From IMG/VR virus record IMGVR_UViG_3300030406_001980, positions 1-44,695 of that record: a DNA stretch of 44,695 bases; one strand, written 5' to 3'. Both the position numbers and the translations under genes were made by a program. Source of the stretch: a virus. Under the pieces are notes generated by a model. The model ran no database searches. It had not been told where the DNA came from and saw only the letters and a list, made by a program, of their open reading frames with translations. Within the stretch, counting starts at the first letter, position 1. Each line of letters starts with the position of its first letter. Below, one piece after another: positions 1 to 8,636 of the stretch.

Positions 1-2
1 TA

Positions 3-338
3 GCATTAAAGAAAGCCGATGCAGATTTCAAAGTACAAATGAAACAGCTAGATATAGATTTAGCTAAAATATCAGCAGGTGATAGAGACAGTGCAAGAAA
101 GAGACAAATAGCACTAGGTGACCACACACCAACAGTTTTAGCTATTCTTACTATGCTAGCTTTCTTTGGGTATATAGGCGCTGTTACTTTTTTACCTACA
201 CCTAATGCTGACATCGGATTATTAAACGTAGCCCTAGGTTGGCTTGGGGGTACTGCTAGCACTGTAATTGCATACTACTTTGGTAGTAGCTCTGGCTCAA
301 AGCAAAAAAATGAATTTATAAAGACAGATAAAAAATGA
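3..338 (+). CDS. Holin, GTA_holin_3TM-like (5' partial)
   Basis: Probable holin, which would permeabilise the inner membrane so that the endolysin encoded next door reaches peptidoglycan. The frame is open to the left edge, and residues before the first ATG (position 39) continue the charged amphipathic N-terminal part, so the gene almost certainly starts upstream of the window. A DRDSARKRQIA segment is followed by two hydrophobic segments, one after HTPTVLA and one ending in YYFGSSSGSK. This layout (charged helix, DRxSAR, two membrane segments, YYFGSS tail) is what I know from the GTA_holin_3TM family. The stop overlaps the endolysin start (ATGA), which fits a lysis cassette. Family assignment is from memory of the motif, not a search. 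Confidence 0.75.
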   Translation, partial: ALKKADADFKVQMKQLDIDLAKISAGDRDSARKRQIALGDHTPTVLAILTMLAFFGYIGAVTFLPTPNADIGLLNVALGWLGGTASTVIAYYFGSSSGSKQKNEFIKTDKK

Positions 339-778
339 GAAAACTTACATTAAATTTTTCTTACGAGGAACTTATTCATTCTGATATGGCAGCAAGGCGT
401 GGTTGGGATAATTCTCCTAATGACGAAACTATTGATTTAAATTTATTAAGACTTGCAACACTACTGCAAAAAATAAGAGACTATCTTGGTAAACCTATTA
501 TGATAAATTCTGGATATCGCTCAAAACAACTTAATGATGCAGTGGGTTCAAAAGACTCTAGTCAACACCGTAGAGGATGTGCGGCCGATATTAGGTCACC
601 AGGTATAACAGCAAAAGAATTGATGGTACATATTGTACGTAACGGGTTTGGGTATGACCAATGCATATTGGAGTTCGATTCGTGGGTGCATATAAGTGTG
701 CCAGAGGGTGACAAGCCATTAAGAGGGAATGCGCTTGTCATAAATAAACAAGGTGTCAAACAATTTAAGTTCGCATAA
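335..778 (+). CDS. Endolysin, M15-family zinc peptidase (Peptidase_M15_3-like)
   Basis: Likely cell-wall lysis enzyme, a zinc-dependent D-Ala-D-Ala carboxypeptidase/endopeptidase that cleaves peptide cross-links. The 147-residue protein carries the family signature: SGYRS near residues 59-63, SQHRRGCAADI with His78 and Asp85 as zinc ligands, and WVHIS with His119 as third ligand. Length is typical of a single-domain phage M15 lysin with no separate wall-binding domain. No signal peptide is visible, so export depends on a holin, and the preceding gene is a holin candidate with an ATGA overlap. The stop also overlaps the next start (TAATG). Substrate specificity cannot be read from the sequence. 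Confidence 0.88.
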   Translation: MRKLTLNFSYEELIHSDMAARRGWDNSPNDETIDLNLLRLATLLQKIRDYLGKPIMINSGYRSKQLNDAVGSKDSSQHRRGCAADIRSPGITAKELMVHIVRNGFGYDQCILEFDSWVHISVPEGDKPLRGNALVINKQGVKQFKFA

Positions 779-2688
779 TGCCATTACAAAAATTACAGTT
801 TAGACCAGGTGTCAATAAAGAAATTACCAACTATAGTAATGAAATGGGTTGGAATAAAAGTGATAAGGTACGTTTTAAAAAAGGATTCCCAGAACAAATA
901 GGTGGTTGGACTAGAGTAGCTGATACACAAGTTGTTGGCACAGCAAGGACGCTTATAAATTGGATTGCACTTGATGGTGATAATCTTATTGGTGTAGGCA
1001 CAAATATTAAATACTATGTTTTAAATGGTCAAACGTATGTAGATAAAACTCCAGTACGAGAAGTACAAAATTTAGGTAATAACCCTTTTACATCTGTTCC
1101 AAGCTCAACTACAGTAACTGTAATAGATACAGGACATGGAGCAGAAGATGGTGCGTACGTAACCTTTAGTGGGGCTACAACTTTTAATGGTATTGATGCC
1201 GCTGACTTAAATAGAGAAACAGGATATAGATTAACTTATATAAATGCAAATTCATATACTATTACTTTAGATTCCGCAGCTAGTGGAGCGGGAGCAGGGG
1301 GTGGAGGTTCTGTTAAAGCCGAATACCAAATTAACCCAGGCCAAGAAGTTTTTTCTTATACTTCGGGTTGGAGTTCTGGTGCTTGGAGTTCTGGTGGATG
1401 GGGGCAAACAGGTATCTCAGATTTAGCACAGCAACTTCGTCTTTGGATACATGATAACTATGGCGAAGATGTCATTGCTAATTTATACCAAGGAAATATT
1501 TACTATTTAGATAAAGATGGAACTAATTCTAGCACAACAAGTAGTAGCACTATATCTTACAGAATGCGTGATATAAAAAGTATTGCTCAAGCAGATGGTA
1601 TGGGTACACCAGCTCTAAATTATGTCCCTACTCAAGTAACTTATAGTATGATCTCTCAACAAGCAAGGCACGTTATATGTTTTGGTGCAGATAAACAAGG
1701 TGGTTCTGGTACTTTTGACCCACTACTTGTTAGATGGGCAAGTTCAGAAGATTATCAAGATTGGAGACCTCTTTCTACAAATAGTGCAGGGGACTTTAGA
1801 TTAGAGCAAGGTAGTCAAATTGTAAGTGCTGTAAAAACAAGACAGGAGATATTAATATTTACAGATACCGCTGTTTATGCGATGCAGTATATTGGCCTCC
1901 CGTTAGTTTTTAGTTTTACATTACTTGCAAGTAACATCTCACTTATGTCACCTAACGCAGTATCAGTTGCAAATAATATTGTGTTTTGGATGGGTAGAGA
2001 TAAGTTTTATGTTTTTGATGGTCAGGTTAGAGCATTACCAAGCACTCTTAGAAGTCATGTATATGACAATATAAATACGGAACAAGAGTTTCAAGTTGTC
2101 TCAGGAACAAACGAAGAGTATAACGAAGTATGGTGGTTTTATCCTACAGGCACAGATACACAGATTAATAACTATGTAGTCTTTAATTACTTAGAAGATA
2201 TTTGGTATTATGGAACGTTAAGTAGAAGTGCATGGTTAGATAGTGGGCTTAGACAATATCCAATAGCGTTTGATTATAATAGACGAGCGCTAAACCACGA
2301 GGTAGGAGTTGATGATGCGTCAGGTTCAGGTTCTGTTGCCATAGGCTCTTACATTGAATCTTCTGATTTTGATATTGGGGATGGTGACCAATTTAGTTTT
2401 GTTTGGAGAATGATACCTGATTTAACATTTACAGGTTCTGAAGCTGTAAACCCAGACGTTACTTTAACCCTTACACCTAGGGATTATACGGGTGGGGGGT
2501 ATACGAGTGAGACGGGAAAATCGGTGCAAGCTAGTGCATTATCACCTCAAGAGTTGTATACTAATCAAATAGATATAAGAGTCAGAGGTAGGCAGTTAAA
2601 ACTTAGAATAGATGGTAGTACGCTAGTAGGTACAAAATGGCAACTAGGTACACCACGAATTGATATTAGAACGGACGGAAGACGATAA
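778..2688 (+). CDS. Virion structural protein, P22 gp10-like (head closure/DNA stabilisation) candidate
   Basis: A 636-residue protein rich in beta-forming repeats with aromatic and Gly/Ser motifs (for example WSSGAWSSGGW around residues 198-208). It contains short strand-turn repeats such as NNIVFWMGRDKFYVFDGQ, as expected for a beta-propeller. The opening (FRPGVNKEITNYSNEMGW followed by KVRFKKGFPEQIGGW) is familiar from marine podophage structural proteins annotated as phage stabilisation proteins. P22 gp10 family members seal the head-tail channel after packaging. It lies between the lysis genes and ejection-type proteins and starts by TAATG coupling. The structural role is fairly safe; the exact equivalence to gp10 is inference. 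Confidence 0.6.
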   Translation: MPLQKLQFRPGVNKEITNYSNEMGWNKSDKVRFKKGFPEQIGGWTRVADTQVVGTARTLINWIALDGDNLIGVGTNIKYYVLNGQTYVDKTPVREVQNLGNNPFTSVPSSTTVTVIDTGHGAEDGAYVTFSGATTFNGIDAADLNRETGYRLTYINANSYTITLDSAASGAGAGGGGSVKAEYQINPGQEVFSYTSGWSSGAWSSGGWGQTGISDLAQQLRLWIHDNYGEDVIANLYQGNIYYLDKDGTNSSTTSSSTISYRMRDIKSIAQADGMGTPALNYVPTQVTYSMISQQARHVICFGADKQGGSGTFDPLLVRWASSEDYQDWRPLSTNSAGDFRLEQGSQIVSAVKTRQEILIFTDTAVYAMQYIGLPLVFSFTLLASNISLMSPNAVSVANNIVFWMGRDKFYVFDGQVRALPSTLRSHVYDNINTEQEFQVVSGTNEEYNEVWWFYPTGTDTQINNYVVFNYLEDIWYYGTLSRSAWLDSGLRQYPIAFDYNRRALNHEVGVDDASGSGSVAIGSYIESSDFDIGDGDQFSFVWRMIPDLTFTGSEAVNPDVTLTLTPRDYTGGGYTSETGKSVQASALSPQELYTNQIDIRVRGRQLKLRIDGSTLVGTKWQLGTPRIDIRTDGRR

Positions 2689-2972
2689 TGGCAGTACCTG
2701 TATTACCTATACCACCAGATTCATACGAGAGAAGATACTTCGATGAATTAAACCGTGTATTAAGATTATTTTTTTCAGAAAATGAAGTACCTATTATCTT
2801 TAAAACTGCAAGATTACAGGTGCTAGATCAAAATCAAAATGTTATAATAGACCAGGCTTTTAATGAAACTTCAGGAGAGCTAAATATTGTATTAACTAAC
2901 TTACCCACATCAGCATCAGGACTAGCGACAGGAACAGTTTATAATGATAGTGGCACACTAAAGGTAGCGTAA
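2688..2972 (+). CDS. Small conserved virion-module protein, unknown function
   Basis: A 94-residue protein not assigned to a named family. The N-terminal half is proline-rich, then amphipathic (ERRYFDELNRVLRLFF). The C-terminus has an unusual glycine/serine turn motif, SASGLATGTVYNDSGTLKV, which I recall as a recurrent ending of marine phage structural proteins. Both ends are coupled to neighbours by TAATG. Size and position suggest an accessory tail or fibre component, but this is a guess from context. Confidence 0.6.
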   Translation: MAVPVLPIPPDSYERRYFDELNRVLRLFFSENEVPIIFKTARLQVLDQNQNVIIDQAFNETSGELNIVLTNLPTSASGLATGTVYNDSGTLKVA

Positions 2973-4762
2973 TGGATGATATGAAATCAGCTATAAAAGG
3001 TATAGCAAGTAAAGGTAGGAATGGAGATAATATGCTCGTGCATATGGCTCCAGATGAAGTTGCAGGTATAGCATCTCTTGGAGGTGTATCAATAAATCCC
3101 GAAACAGGATTACCTGAGATGTTTAAATTCAGAGATTTTCTAAAAATAGCCGTACCTGTAGGAATCGCTATGGCTACTGGTAATCCTGCTGTAGCAGCTA
3201 AAATGCCCTCATTTTTAACAAACCCAATAGGTAGAGCTGTTTTATCAGGCGCAACTTCTGCTTTAGCAGCTAAAGTAGGTGGTGGTGATTCTGACGAAGT
3301 TAAAAGAGCTTTTGGTACAGGTATACTTGCCGATGCAGTAGTACAAGGTGGTCAAAAAATGTTTAGTGATCCACAACAACTTAAGCAAATTGAAAATACA
3401 AGAGAGAGTTATAACCAGTACCAACAACAACTAGAAGCACAAAAAAATATACCTAAAGTAGCTGCTGCTACAGACCCTATTTATAAAAAAGACTCTTTAG
3501 CAAGTATAGATTTTGATATTAGAACCCCTACTGATGTACCAATGAGATCAGCTACAGGTATCTCCTCACCTACAATAAAAAAACCTTTTACTGATGACGC
3601 TTATAACCAAATGAGAGCATTTGATACAAGAAATATGATGATGCGAGGTATTGCTCCTAGTATAGCTCTATTAGATTCTGGTGCATTAGACCCAGAGGAA
3701 GAAGAAAGACGTAAAAGAAAAGAAATTGATATGGTAGCTCCTTATACTGTACAAGCAAGATACCCAGGTGCAGGTTATGGTAGTAGAGAATTTTCATATT
3801 TTAATCCTAATAGTATGTATGCTAAAGAAGGTGGGTATATAAAGAACATGCAAGAAGGTGGTATGGTAGATGATGCACCTATGCTGGCTCCTCCACCTAG
3901 CCCAAGTGAATTAGGATTAGGAGAACCAGCGCCTATGGATAACACCACAGGTATAGCATCTACAATACCAGCAGAAGTGGAAACAACTACACGGGAAGAT
4001 ATAGTACCGTCTAGTGCTTTCCAAGGAGATATTATGCAGTATGCTCCTGGTATACTTGGCGCTAGTAATTATGCAATGAACCCAATGGGTGGTGGCATTA
4101 ATTCTGTGGAATATGATTATAGAAATTTCTTACCTCAAGGCTCTAACATGTCTACCCCTAGTCCTACTGGTATTACTAGTACACCAATGGGGTCAGGTGA
4201 ACAAGTGCAAGGTTCCACTAATATATTAGAAGATTTAACCCCTAAAAGAGGAGTTGCTGGAAGTCCTGGTTCGTTTACGCCTTTCTTAGACTACACACCA
4301 ATGAGTAAAATTGGAGGGCGAGATTACACCCCAGGTGAATCAAATAGAATGTTTAGAGACAGACTAATAGGATATAACTCAGATGGAACTCCAAGATATG
4401 AAAGACAACTTAAATACAACGTTGCTGGCTATACTCCTTATGGAGGCGGTAAACCGACTGGAACAAGAATAATACCAATTAAAGGAATGAATGAAGGTGG
4501 TACTGTAGGTATAGTTAGCGGTATGGGTGATGGGATGTCAGATAGTATATATGGAAATATGATGGATGATCCTAGTCAACGAGTAGCATTATCTGATGGT
4601 GAATTTGTAATACCAGCAGACGTAGTTAGTGGTATAGGTAATGGCTCTACCGATGCAGGAGCAAGACAACTTTATGCAATGATGGATGAAGTAAGAAATG
4701 CCAGAACAGGACAAAGAAAGCAAGCTCCAGAAATAAATGCAGAGGAGTTTTTGCCAGCGTAA
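2972..4762 (+). CDS. Internal virion/ejection-type protein, unknown function
   Basis: A 596-residue protein with low-complexity Gly/Met/Pro-rich stretches. Two hydrophobic segments lie near the N-terminus (FLKIAVPVGIAMATG, and GRAVLSGATSALAAKVGGG at roughly residues 88-108). A charged EEEERRKRKE run follows near residue 245. The C-terminus (about residues 530-590) carries VALSDGEFVIPADVVSGIG followed by DAGARQLYAMMDEVRN, a motif I recall from many marine podophage proteins of unknown function. GGY/GGM turns (EGGYIKNMQEGGMV) recur in the next large virion gene as GGIVKYQ. Its position among ejection proteins suggests an internal core protein injected with DNA; no enzymatic motif was seen. Confidence 0.6.
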   Translation: MDDMKSAIKGIASKGRNGDNMLVHMAPDEVAGIASLGGVSINPETGLPEMFKFRDFLKIAVPVGIAMATGNPAVAAKMPSFLTNPIGRAVLSGATSALAAKVGGGDSDEVKRAFGTGILADAVVQGGQKMFSDPQQLKQIENTRESYNQYQQQLEAQKNIPKVAAATDPIYKKDSLASIDFDIRTPTDVPMRSATGISSPTIKKPFTDDAYNQMRAFDTRNMMMRGIAPSIALLDSGALDPEEEERRKRKEIDMVAPYTVQARYPGAGYGSREFSYFNPNSMYAKEGGYIKNMQEGGMVDDAPMLAPPPSPSELGLGEPAPMDNTTGIASTIPAEVETTTREDIVPSSAFQGDIMQYAPGILGASNYAMNPMGGGINSVEYDYRNFLPQGSNMSTPSPTGITSTPMGSGEQVQGSTNILEDLTPKRGVAGSPGSFTPFLDYTPMSKIGGRDYTPGESNRMFRDRLIGYNSDGTPRYERQLKYNVAGYTPYGGGKPTGTRIIPIKGMNEGGTVGIVSGMGDGMSDSIYGNMMDDPSQRVALSDGEFVIPADVVSGIGNGSTDAGARQLYAMMDEVRNARTGQRKQAPEINAEEFLPA

Positions 4763-5188
4763 ATGGTCATACTACCAAGGAGGAAAGAAGACCGTTTAGC
4801 GGCGGAGAAGATTTTATATGAAACAGCGGGTGTTCAATACACTCCAGACCTTAAAACTTTGGTGTGGTTGGACAAAAACAAATACATTAGATGGGTTGTC
4901 GGCTACAACAACTTTCTTGGGAGAAGCGTTCAAGTGCATCTTGGGAGTATTAAAGGATTTCAGACAAGACCAAGACAGTTACTGTATGCTGCTTTTGACT
5001 TTCCTTTTAATGTTTTGCATGTTAATTTGCTTATTGGTATTATTAATAGCGTGAATAAAAAAATGGTTGATATTGCCCTTAAATTGGGTTTTAAAGAAAA
5101 AACTAGATGGGAAAATATGCATGATGATGGTGGCGATATAATGGTATTAGAAATGTATAAAAATGACTGTCGTTGGTTAAGGAAATAA
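4763..5188 (+). CDS. GNAT-like acetyltransferase-fold protein (T7 gp13-like position)
   Basis: A 141-residue protein resembling the GNAT-related proteins found among internal virion genes of podophages. The C-terminal part NKKMVDIALKLGFKEKTRW matches the last helix and beta-strand of GNAT enzymes. It is followed by HDDGGDIMVLEMYKNDCRWL, a typical ending of phage members. T7 gp13 occupies a similar place (first internal virion gene) and has been linked to this fold, but whether these proteins acetylate anything is unknown. The start ATG directly follows the previous stop (TAAATG) with no clear Shine-Dalgarno, so translation is probably coupled. Confidence 0.65.
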   Translation: MVILPRRKEDRLAAEKILYETAGVQYTPDLKTLVWLDKNKYIRWVVGYNNFLGRSVQVHLGSIKGFQTRPRQLLYAAFDFPFNVLHVNLLIGIINSVNKKMVDIALKLGFKEKTRWENMHDDGGDIMVLEMYKNDCRWLRK

Positions 5189-5190
5189 CT

Positions 5191-6120
5191 ATGGAAAGTA
5201 TGTTAATTTTTAAAATTTTTAGTATAAGGTGGTTACAGGAAAACTTTTTTTGCTTCTATGGTGGAAGCGGTGGCGGCGGAGGTGGTGGTAATACACAAAC
5301 TGCATACCAAGTACAAATGCCAGAGTCTCTTGTGCCTTATGCTGAAGACATAGCAAAACAAGCTCAAAGATTATCAGCTAGAGGGTATACTCCATATCAA
5401 GGAGAAAGAATTGCTGGTATGACTGATGCTCAAAGAAGCGCACTAGAACAAACAAAACAAATGGGGCCATCACAATACTACCCTGCTGCTGGGTTAGCTG
5501 CCCTACAAAGTACACAAGAATTTGGTATGCCGCAAGCTCAAGCATATATGTCACCATACCAACAAGCAGTAACAGATATAGCAAAAAGAGACGCTATTAG
5601 TGATAGCCAAAAAATGCAACAGGAAATTAGATCACAAGCTGCAAGAGCAGGTGCGTTTGGTGGTTCAAGACAAGGGTTAATAGAAGCTCAAGAAGTTGCT
5701 AATTTAGGTAAAAGATTATCAGACTTACAAGCTAGAGGTAGTGAAGCAGCGTTTAGAAATGCTCAACAACAGTTTGCTAGTGATAGAATGGCTAAATTAC
5801 AAGGTGCTGGTCAACTTGCATCTATTGGTGGTGCGCAACAGGCTGCTGAATTACAGAGGTTATCAGCATTAGAAAGAGCTGGAACTATGGAGCAAGGTGA
5901 AGCTCAAAGAATGATGGATTTACGTTATCAAGATTTTTTAAGACAGCAACAGTATCCATATCAACAATTAGGTTTTTATTCTTCAGCTATACGTGGACTA
6001 GGTAATGTTTCTCCATACTCAACACAAACATATACACCACCACCTAGTCCATTCCAACAAGCATTAGGTTTAGGTTTAGCGGGTCTTGGTGCGTATCAAA
6101 TGTTCGGTAATAGAGGGTAA
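5191..6120 (+). CDS. Internal virion protein, Ala/Gln-rich helical (T7 gp14-like position)
   Basis: A 309-residue protein. I chose ATG at 5191 because AAGGA lies 6 bases upstream and the longer frame would need a TTG at 5173. After a hydrophobic N-terminus comes a poly-glycine linker (GGSGGGGGGG), then a long Ala/Gln/Arg-rich helical region (QSTQEFGMPQAQAYMSPYQQ). This continues with IAKRDA and SQAARAGAFGGSRQGLIEAQ, which recurs in marine podophage internal virion proteins. The C-terminus is Pro-rich and then hydrophobic (FQQALGLGLAGLGAYQMFG). It lies between the GNAT-like gene and the transglycosylase gene, the order expected for gp14-type ejection proteins. Function in DNA ejection is inferred from composition and order. 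Confidence 0.65.
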   Translation: MESMLIFKIFSIRWLQENFFCFYGGSGGGGGGGNTQTAYQVQMPESLVPYAEDIAKQAQRLSARGYTPYQGERIAGMTDAQRSALEQTKQMGPSQYYPAAGLAALQSTQEFGMPQAQAYMSPYQQAVTDIAKRDAISDSQKMQQEIRSQAARAGAFGGSRQGLIEAQEVANLGKRLSDLQARGSEAAFRNAQQQFASDRMAKLQGAGQLASIGGAQQAAELQRLSALERAGTMEQGEAQRMMDLRYQDFLRQQQYPYQQLGFYSSAIRGLGNVSPYSTQTYTPPPSPFQQALGLGLAGLGAYQMFGNRG

Positions 6121-6123
6121 ATT

Positions 6124-8628
6124 ATGGCAAACGGAATAATGAATATTAACCCACAGCAAATGGCTCAACAACAGTTAGCTCAAAGGCAAACTCAACCTCA
6201 ACCTACCATGAATCAACCAGGCCCAAATGTGCCCCCTAATGCTACTATGGCTACTTCTGGAATTTCTCCTATTATCGGAGGTATGAATACCCAAACAAAA
6301 GCCCCATCTCCATTCCCAGTAGGCGCTGATTTCTTTGAAAGAATGCAAGACATAAAAGATATGTCAGATAAACAAATACTAGTTGGCATGCAACAAGGAG
6401 CTATTACTCCTATGGAAGGTTTGATAGAAATGCAGACTAGGAAAGAAGCTCGTAGTAGATACCAACAACAAGTTATGGCTGAACAAGCTGGTAAGAAATC
6501 TGTAGTGGAGCAGGTAACTGATGAGTTTGTTGCTAGTAGCAATATAAATCAAGGGCAACAAGGAATTATGGACACTACAGCTTTAGCTCAAGCATCAAGC
6601 CCTGTAAAAACTCTTAAAGATGGTGGAATAGTAAAATACCAAAACAGAGGATATGTAGATATTAGTAATCCCTATATGGTACCTTTTACACAAAGAAAAC
6701 GTATAGAAGAATTAGATGAAAGAATAGAAGATACAGGTGATTTAATGTCTACGGGCATACCTAAAGAGTATTTGTATTATGACACTAAAGCTAGAGATTA
6801 TGCTCAAAGTCGAGGAGCAGATGAAACTACAAGAAATACTTTTGCTGGTATGTTAGCTGCTGAGACAGGTAAAGATATAGATGTCATAACAGGTGATAGA
6901 GTAGGTAGTGTCGGTGAAATAGGTGCATTCCAATTAAGACCTGAATATTTTGGCGAGGGTAAATCTCCTGGTTTTGGTGCTAGTGGTAATCTTTCAATGG
7001 ACGCTATGAAAAATTTCGATCAGAATGCTGCTCAAGCCTATGATTACTATACTGGACTACGTGAGAATCTTAAAGAGAGTTTCCCAGATTTAGATATAGA
7101 TTTTAACCGTGCTGCAGTTGCGGCATATAATGCAGGGCCTGGTAAAGTAAAAGCCTTACTAAGAGATAAGAAAGAAAACTACGAACAATTCTTACCAGAA
7201 GGAACTAAAAACCATCTTAAGAAAGTATTCAGCGAAGTACCCCAATCTGCTACAAAAAAATTAACTGGTGAACAACTAAAAGAAAAATTAAAAAAATCTG
7301 GCACGCCTTCTAAAGAAGTTGAGGGTGTTGAGACACGTAGCGAGTTGATGCAGATGTATGATAAAAAAATGGATCAGGTATACGATAAAGAGCAAGCCGA
7401 GATAGTTGAAAGTAAAGATTTAAAACAAAACATTCTTCCTGAAGACAAAGTAACTAATTATTTTGATAAACAGTTAAGTAAAGTTACAGGTGAACCTACA
7501 GGTGAAAATGAATTTAGAACAACGGGTGTAAAGATTGACCCTAGAGATGCGTCTATTGCGGCACTAAATGCAAGAGACTTTACTGTTGCAGGCGCAAATT
7601 CTATTGATCTAACCCACAATGCTGTAGCTAATGCGCCTAACATTGTAGATGAAGCTCTTAAAGTTAATTACGTTGAAGGTGCTAAAGATGGTAAGGGCGG
7701 TAAAAAAGAACAAGATACTAGTATAAGCGGTATGTTAAAAACAGCTAAAGATATAGCAGGTCAAATATATGATGGTAAAGGTGTAGATATAGCTGTAAAT
7801 GCTGTAAAAGACACTATTGCTAAAGTATTTAAATCCCAAAAAGAATTTAACCGTTTTACAACAATTGATGGGATACTTAGAACAGCGGCAGCGGTATACA
7901 ATGCACCTAATCTTGTTGCTGCAGCTATAGATGGTTTAGGAGTATTCTCTCAGGCTAGAGCAGAAATATTAAAAAATGATCAAGTGGTCAACGGTCAGGT
8001 GCTACAACTAAATACTGCTATGGGTGAGCTAGTTAGCACTAAGGAAAAAACACAAGCAGATTTGACTAGTAAAATATTTGGTAATGTCGTAGAAAATACA
8101 ACAGAGCAAAATAGAAATAAAATAGAAATGCTTAAAATGTCAAATGACGCTGCACTAAAATACATAGATGCAAAAATAAAATTAACAACTGACACTGGTT
8201 TTCAAAATAACTTTAAGGAAGTTTTTAACGCTTTTATAGGGGATAGAAAATCAATCATAATTGATGTTCCAGACGGTAAAGGTGGTACGAAAAAACAAGA
8301 ATATGATTTAACTTCTACAGCAGGAAAACTATTTATAGCAGATTTACAAGGACAAATGCAAAGTAATTATGCAGATGCCATAATAAATAATACTGCGAAT
8401 ACTTTTATGGCTAATTTACCAAGTCTTGGTGAAGAAGAAAAAGGCACAGGATTTCAAGCGTTTAATAACTTTTTCTTAAATGCGTTTAAAAGGGCTGAAC
8501 AATTCTTTACAAACGCTGATAGAGATGAGTTGATAAAAGATATGGAAAGTGGAACACCACCATCTGATTCTAATATAGAAGAAGTAGAGAATGAACTTCG
8601 TAAAAATAGGTTACCTCCATCCGCATAA
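6124..8628 (+). CDS. Virion lytic transglycosylase / internal ejection protein (SLT domain)
   Basis: An 834-residue protein with an SLT-type lytic transglycosylase domain at about residues 220-350. Glu247 in AAETGKD is the likely catalytic acid, followed by GEIGAFQL and the diagnostic AAYNAGPG at residues 333-340. Such domains in virion proteins open the peptidoglycan locally during DNA entry, as in T7 gp16. The N-terminal 200 residues are Gln/Pro-rich with a GGIVKYQ motif. The C-terminal 450 residues are helical and without recognisable domain. It is followed by the 2043-residue protein after 8 bases. Unlike T7, the transglycosylase and the giant core protein are separate genes here. Confidence 0.85.
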   Translation: MANGIMNINPQQMAQQQLAQRQTQPQPTMNQPGPNVPPNATMATSGISPIIGGMNTQTKAPSPFPVGADFFERMQDIKDMSDKQILVGMQQGAITPMEGLIEMQTRKEARSRYQQQVMAEQAGKKSVVEQVTDEFVASSNINQGQQGIMDTTALAQASSPVKTLKDGGIVKYQNRGYVDISNPYMVPFTQRKRIEELDERIEDTGDLMSTGIPKEYLYYDTKARDYAQSRGADETTRNTFAGMLAAETGKDIDVITGDRVGSVGEIGAFQLRPEYFGEGKSPGFGASGNLSMDAMKNFDQNAAQAYDYYTGLRENLKESFPDLDIDFNRAAVAAYNAGPGKVKALLRDKKENYEQFLPEGTKNHLKKVFSEVPQSATKKLTGEQLKEKLKKSGTPSKEVEGVETRSELMQMYDKKMDQVYDKEQAEIVESKDLKQNILPEDKVTNYFDKQLSKVTGEPTGENEFRTTGVKIDPRDASIAALNARDFTVAGANSIDLTHNAVANAPNIVDEALKVNYVEGAKDGKGGKKEQDTSISGMLKTAKDIAGQIYDGKGVDIAVNAVKDTIAKVFKSQKEFNRFTTIDGILRTAAAVYNAPNLVAAAIDGLGVFSQARAEILKNDQVVNGQVLQLNTAMGELVSTKEKTQADLTSKIFGNVVENTTEQNRNKIEMLKMSNDAALKYIDAKIKLTTDTGFQNNFKEVFNAFIGDRKSIIIDVPDGKGGTKKQEYDLTSTAGKLFIADLQGQMQSNYADAIINNTANTFMANLPSLGEEEKGTGFQAFNNFFLNAFKRAEQFFTNADRDELIKDMESGTPPSDSNIEEVENELRKNRLPPSA

Positions 8629-8636
8629 ATTAAAAA

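Noticed and set aside
4818-5054. 78-residue hydrophobic plus-strand ORF
   Set aside because: It lies entirely inside the GNAT-like gene in another frame and lacks a ribosome-binding site; its hydrophobicity comes from the T-rich codons.
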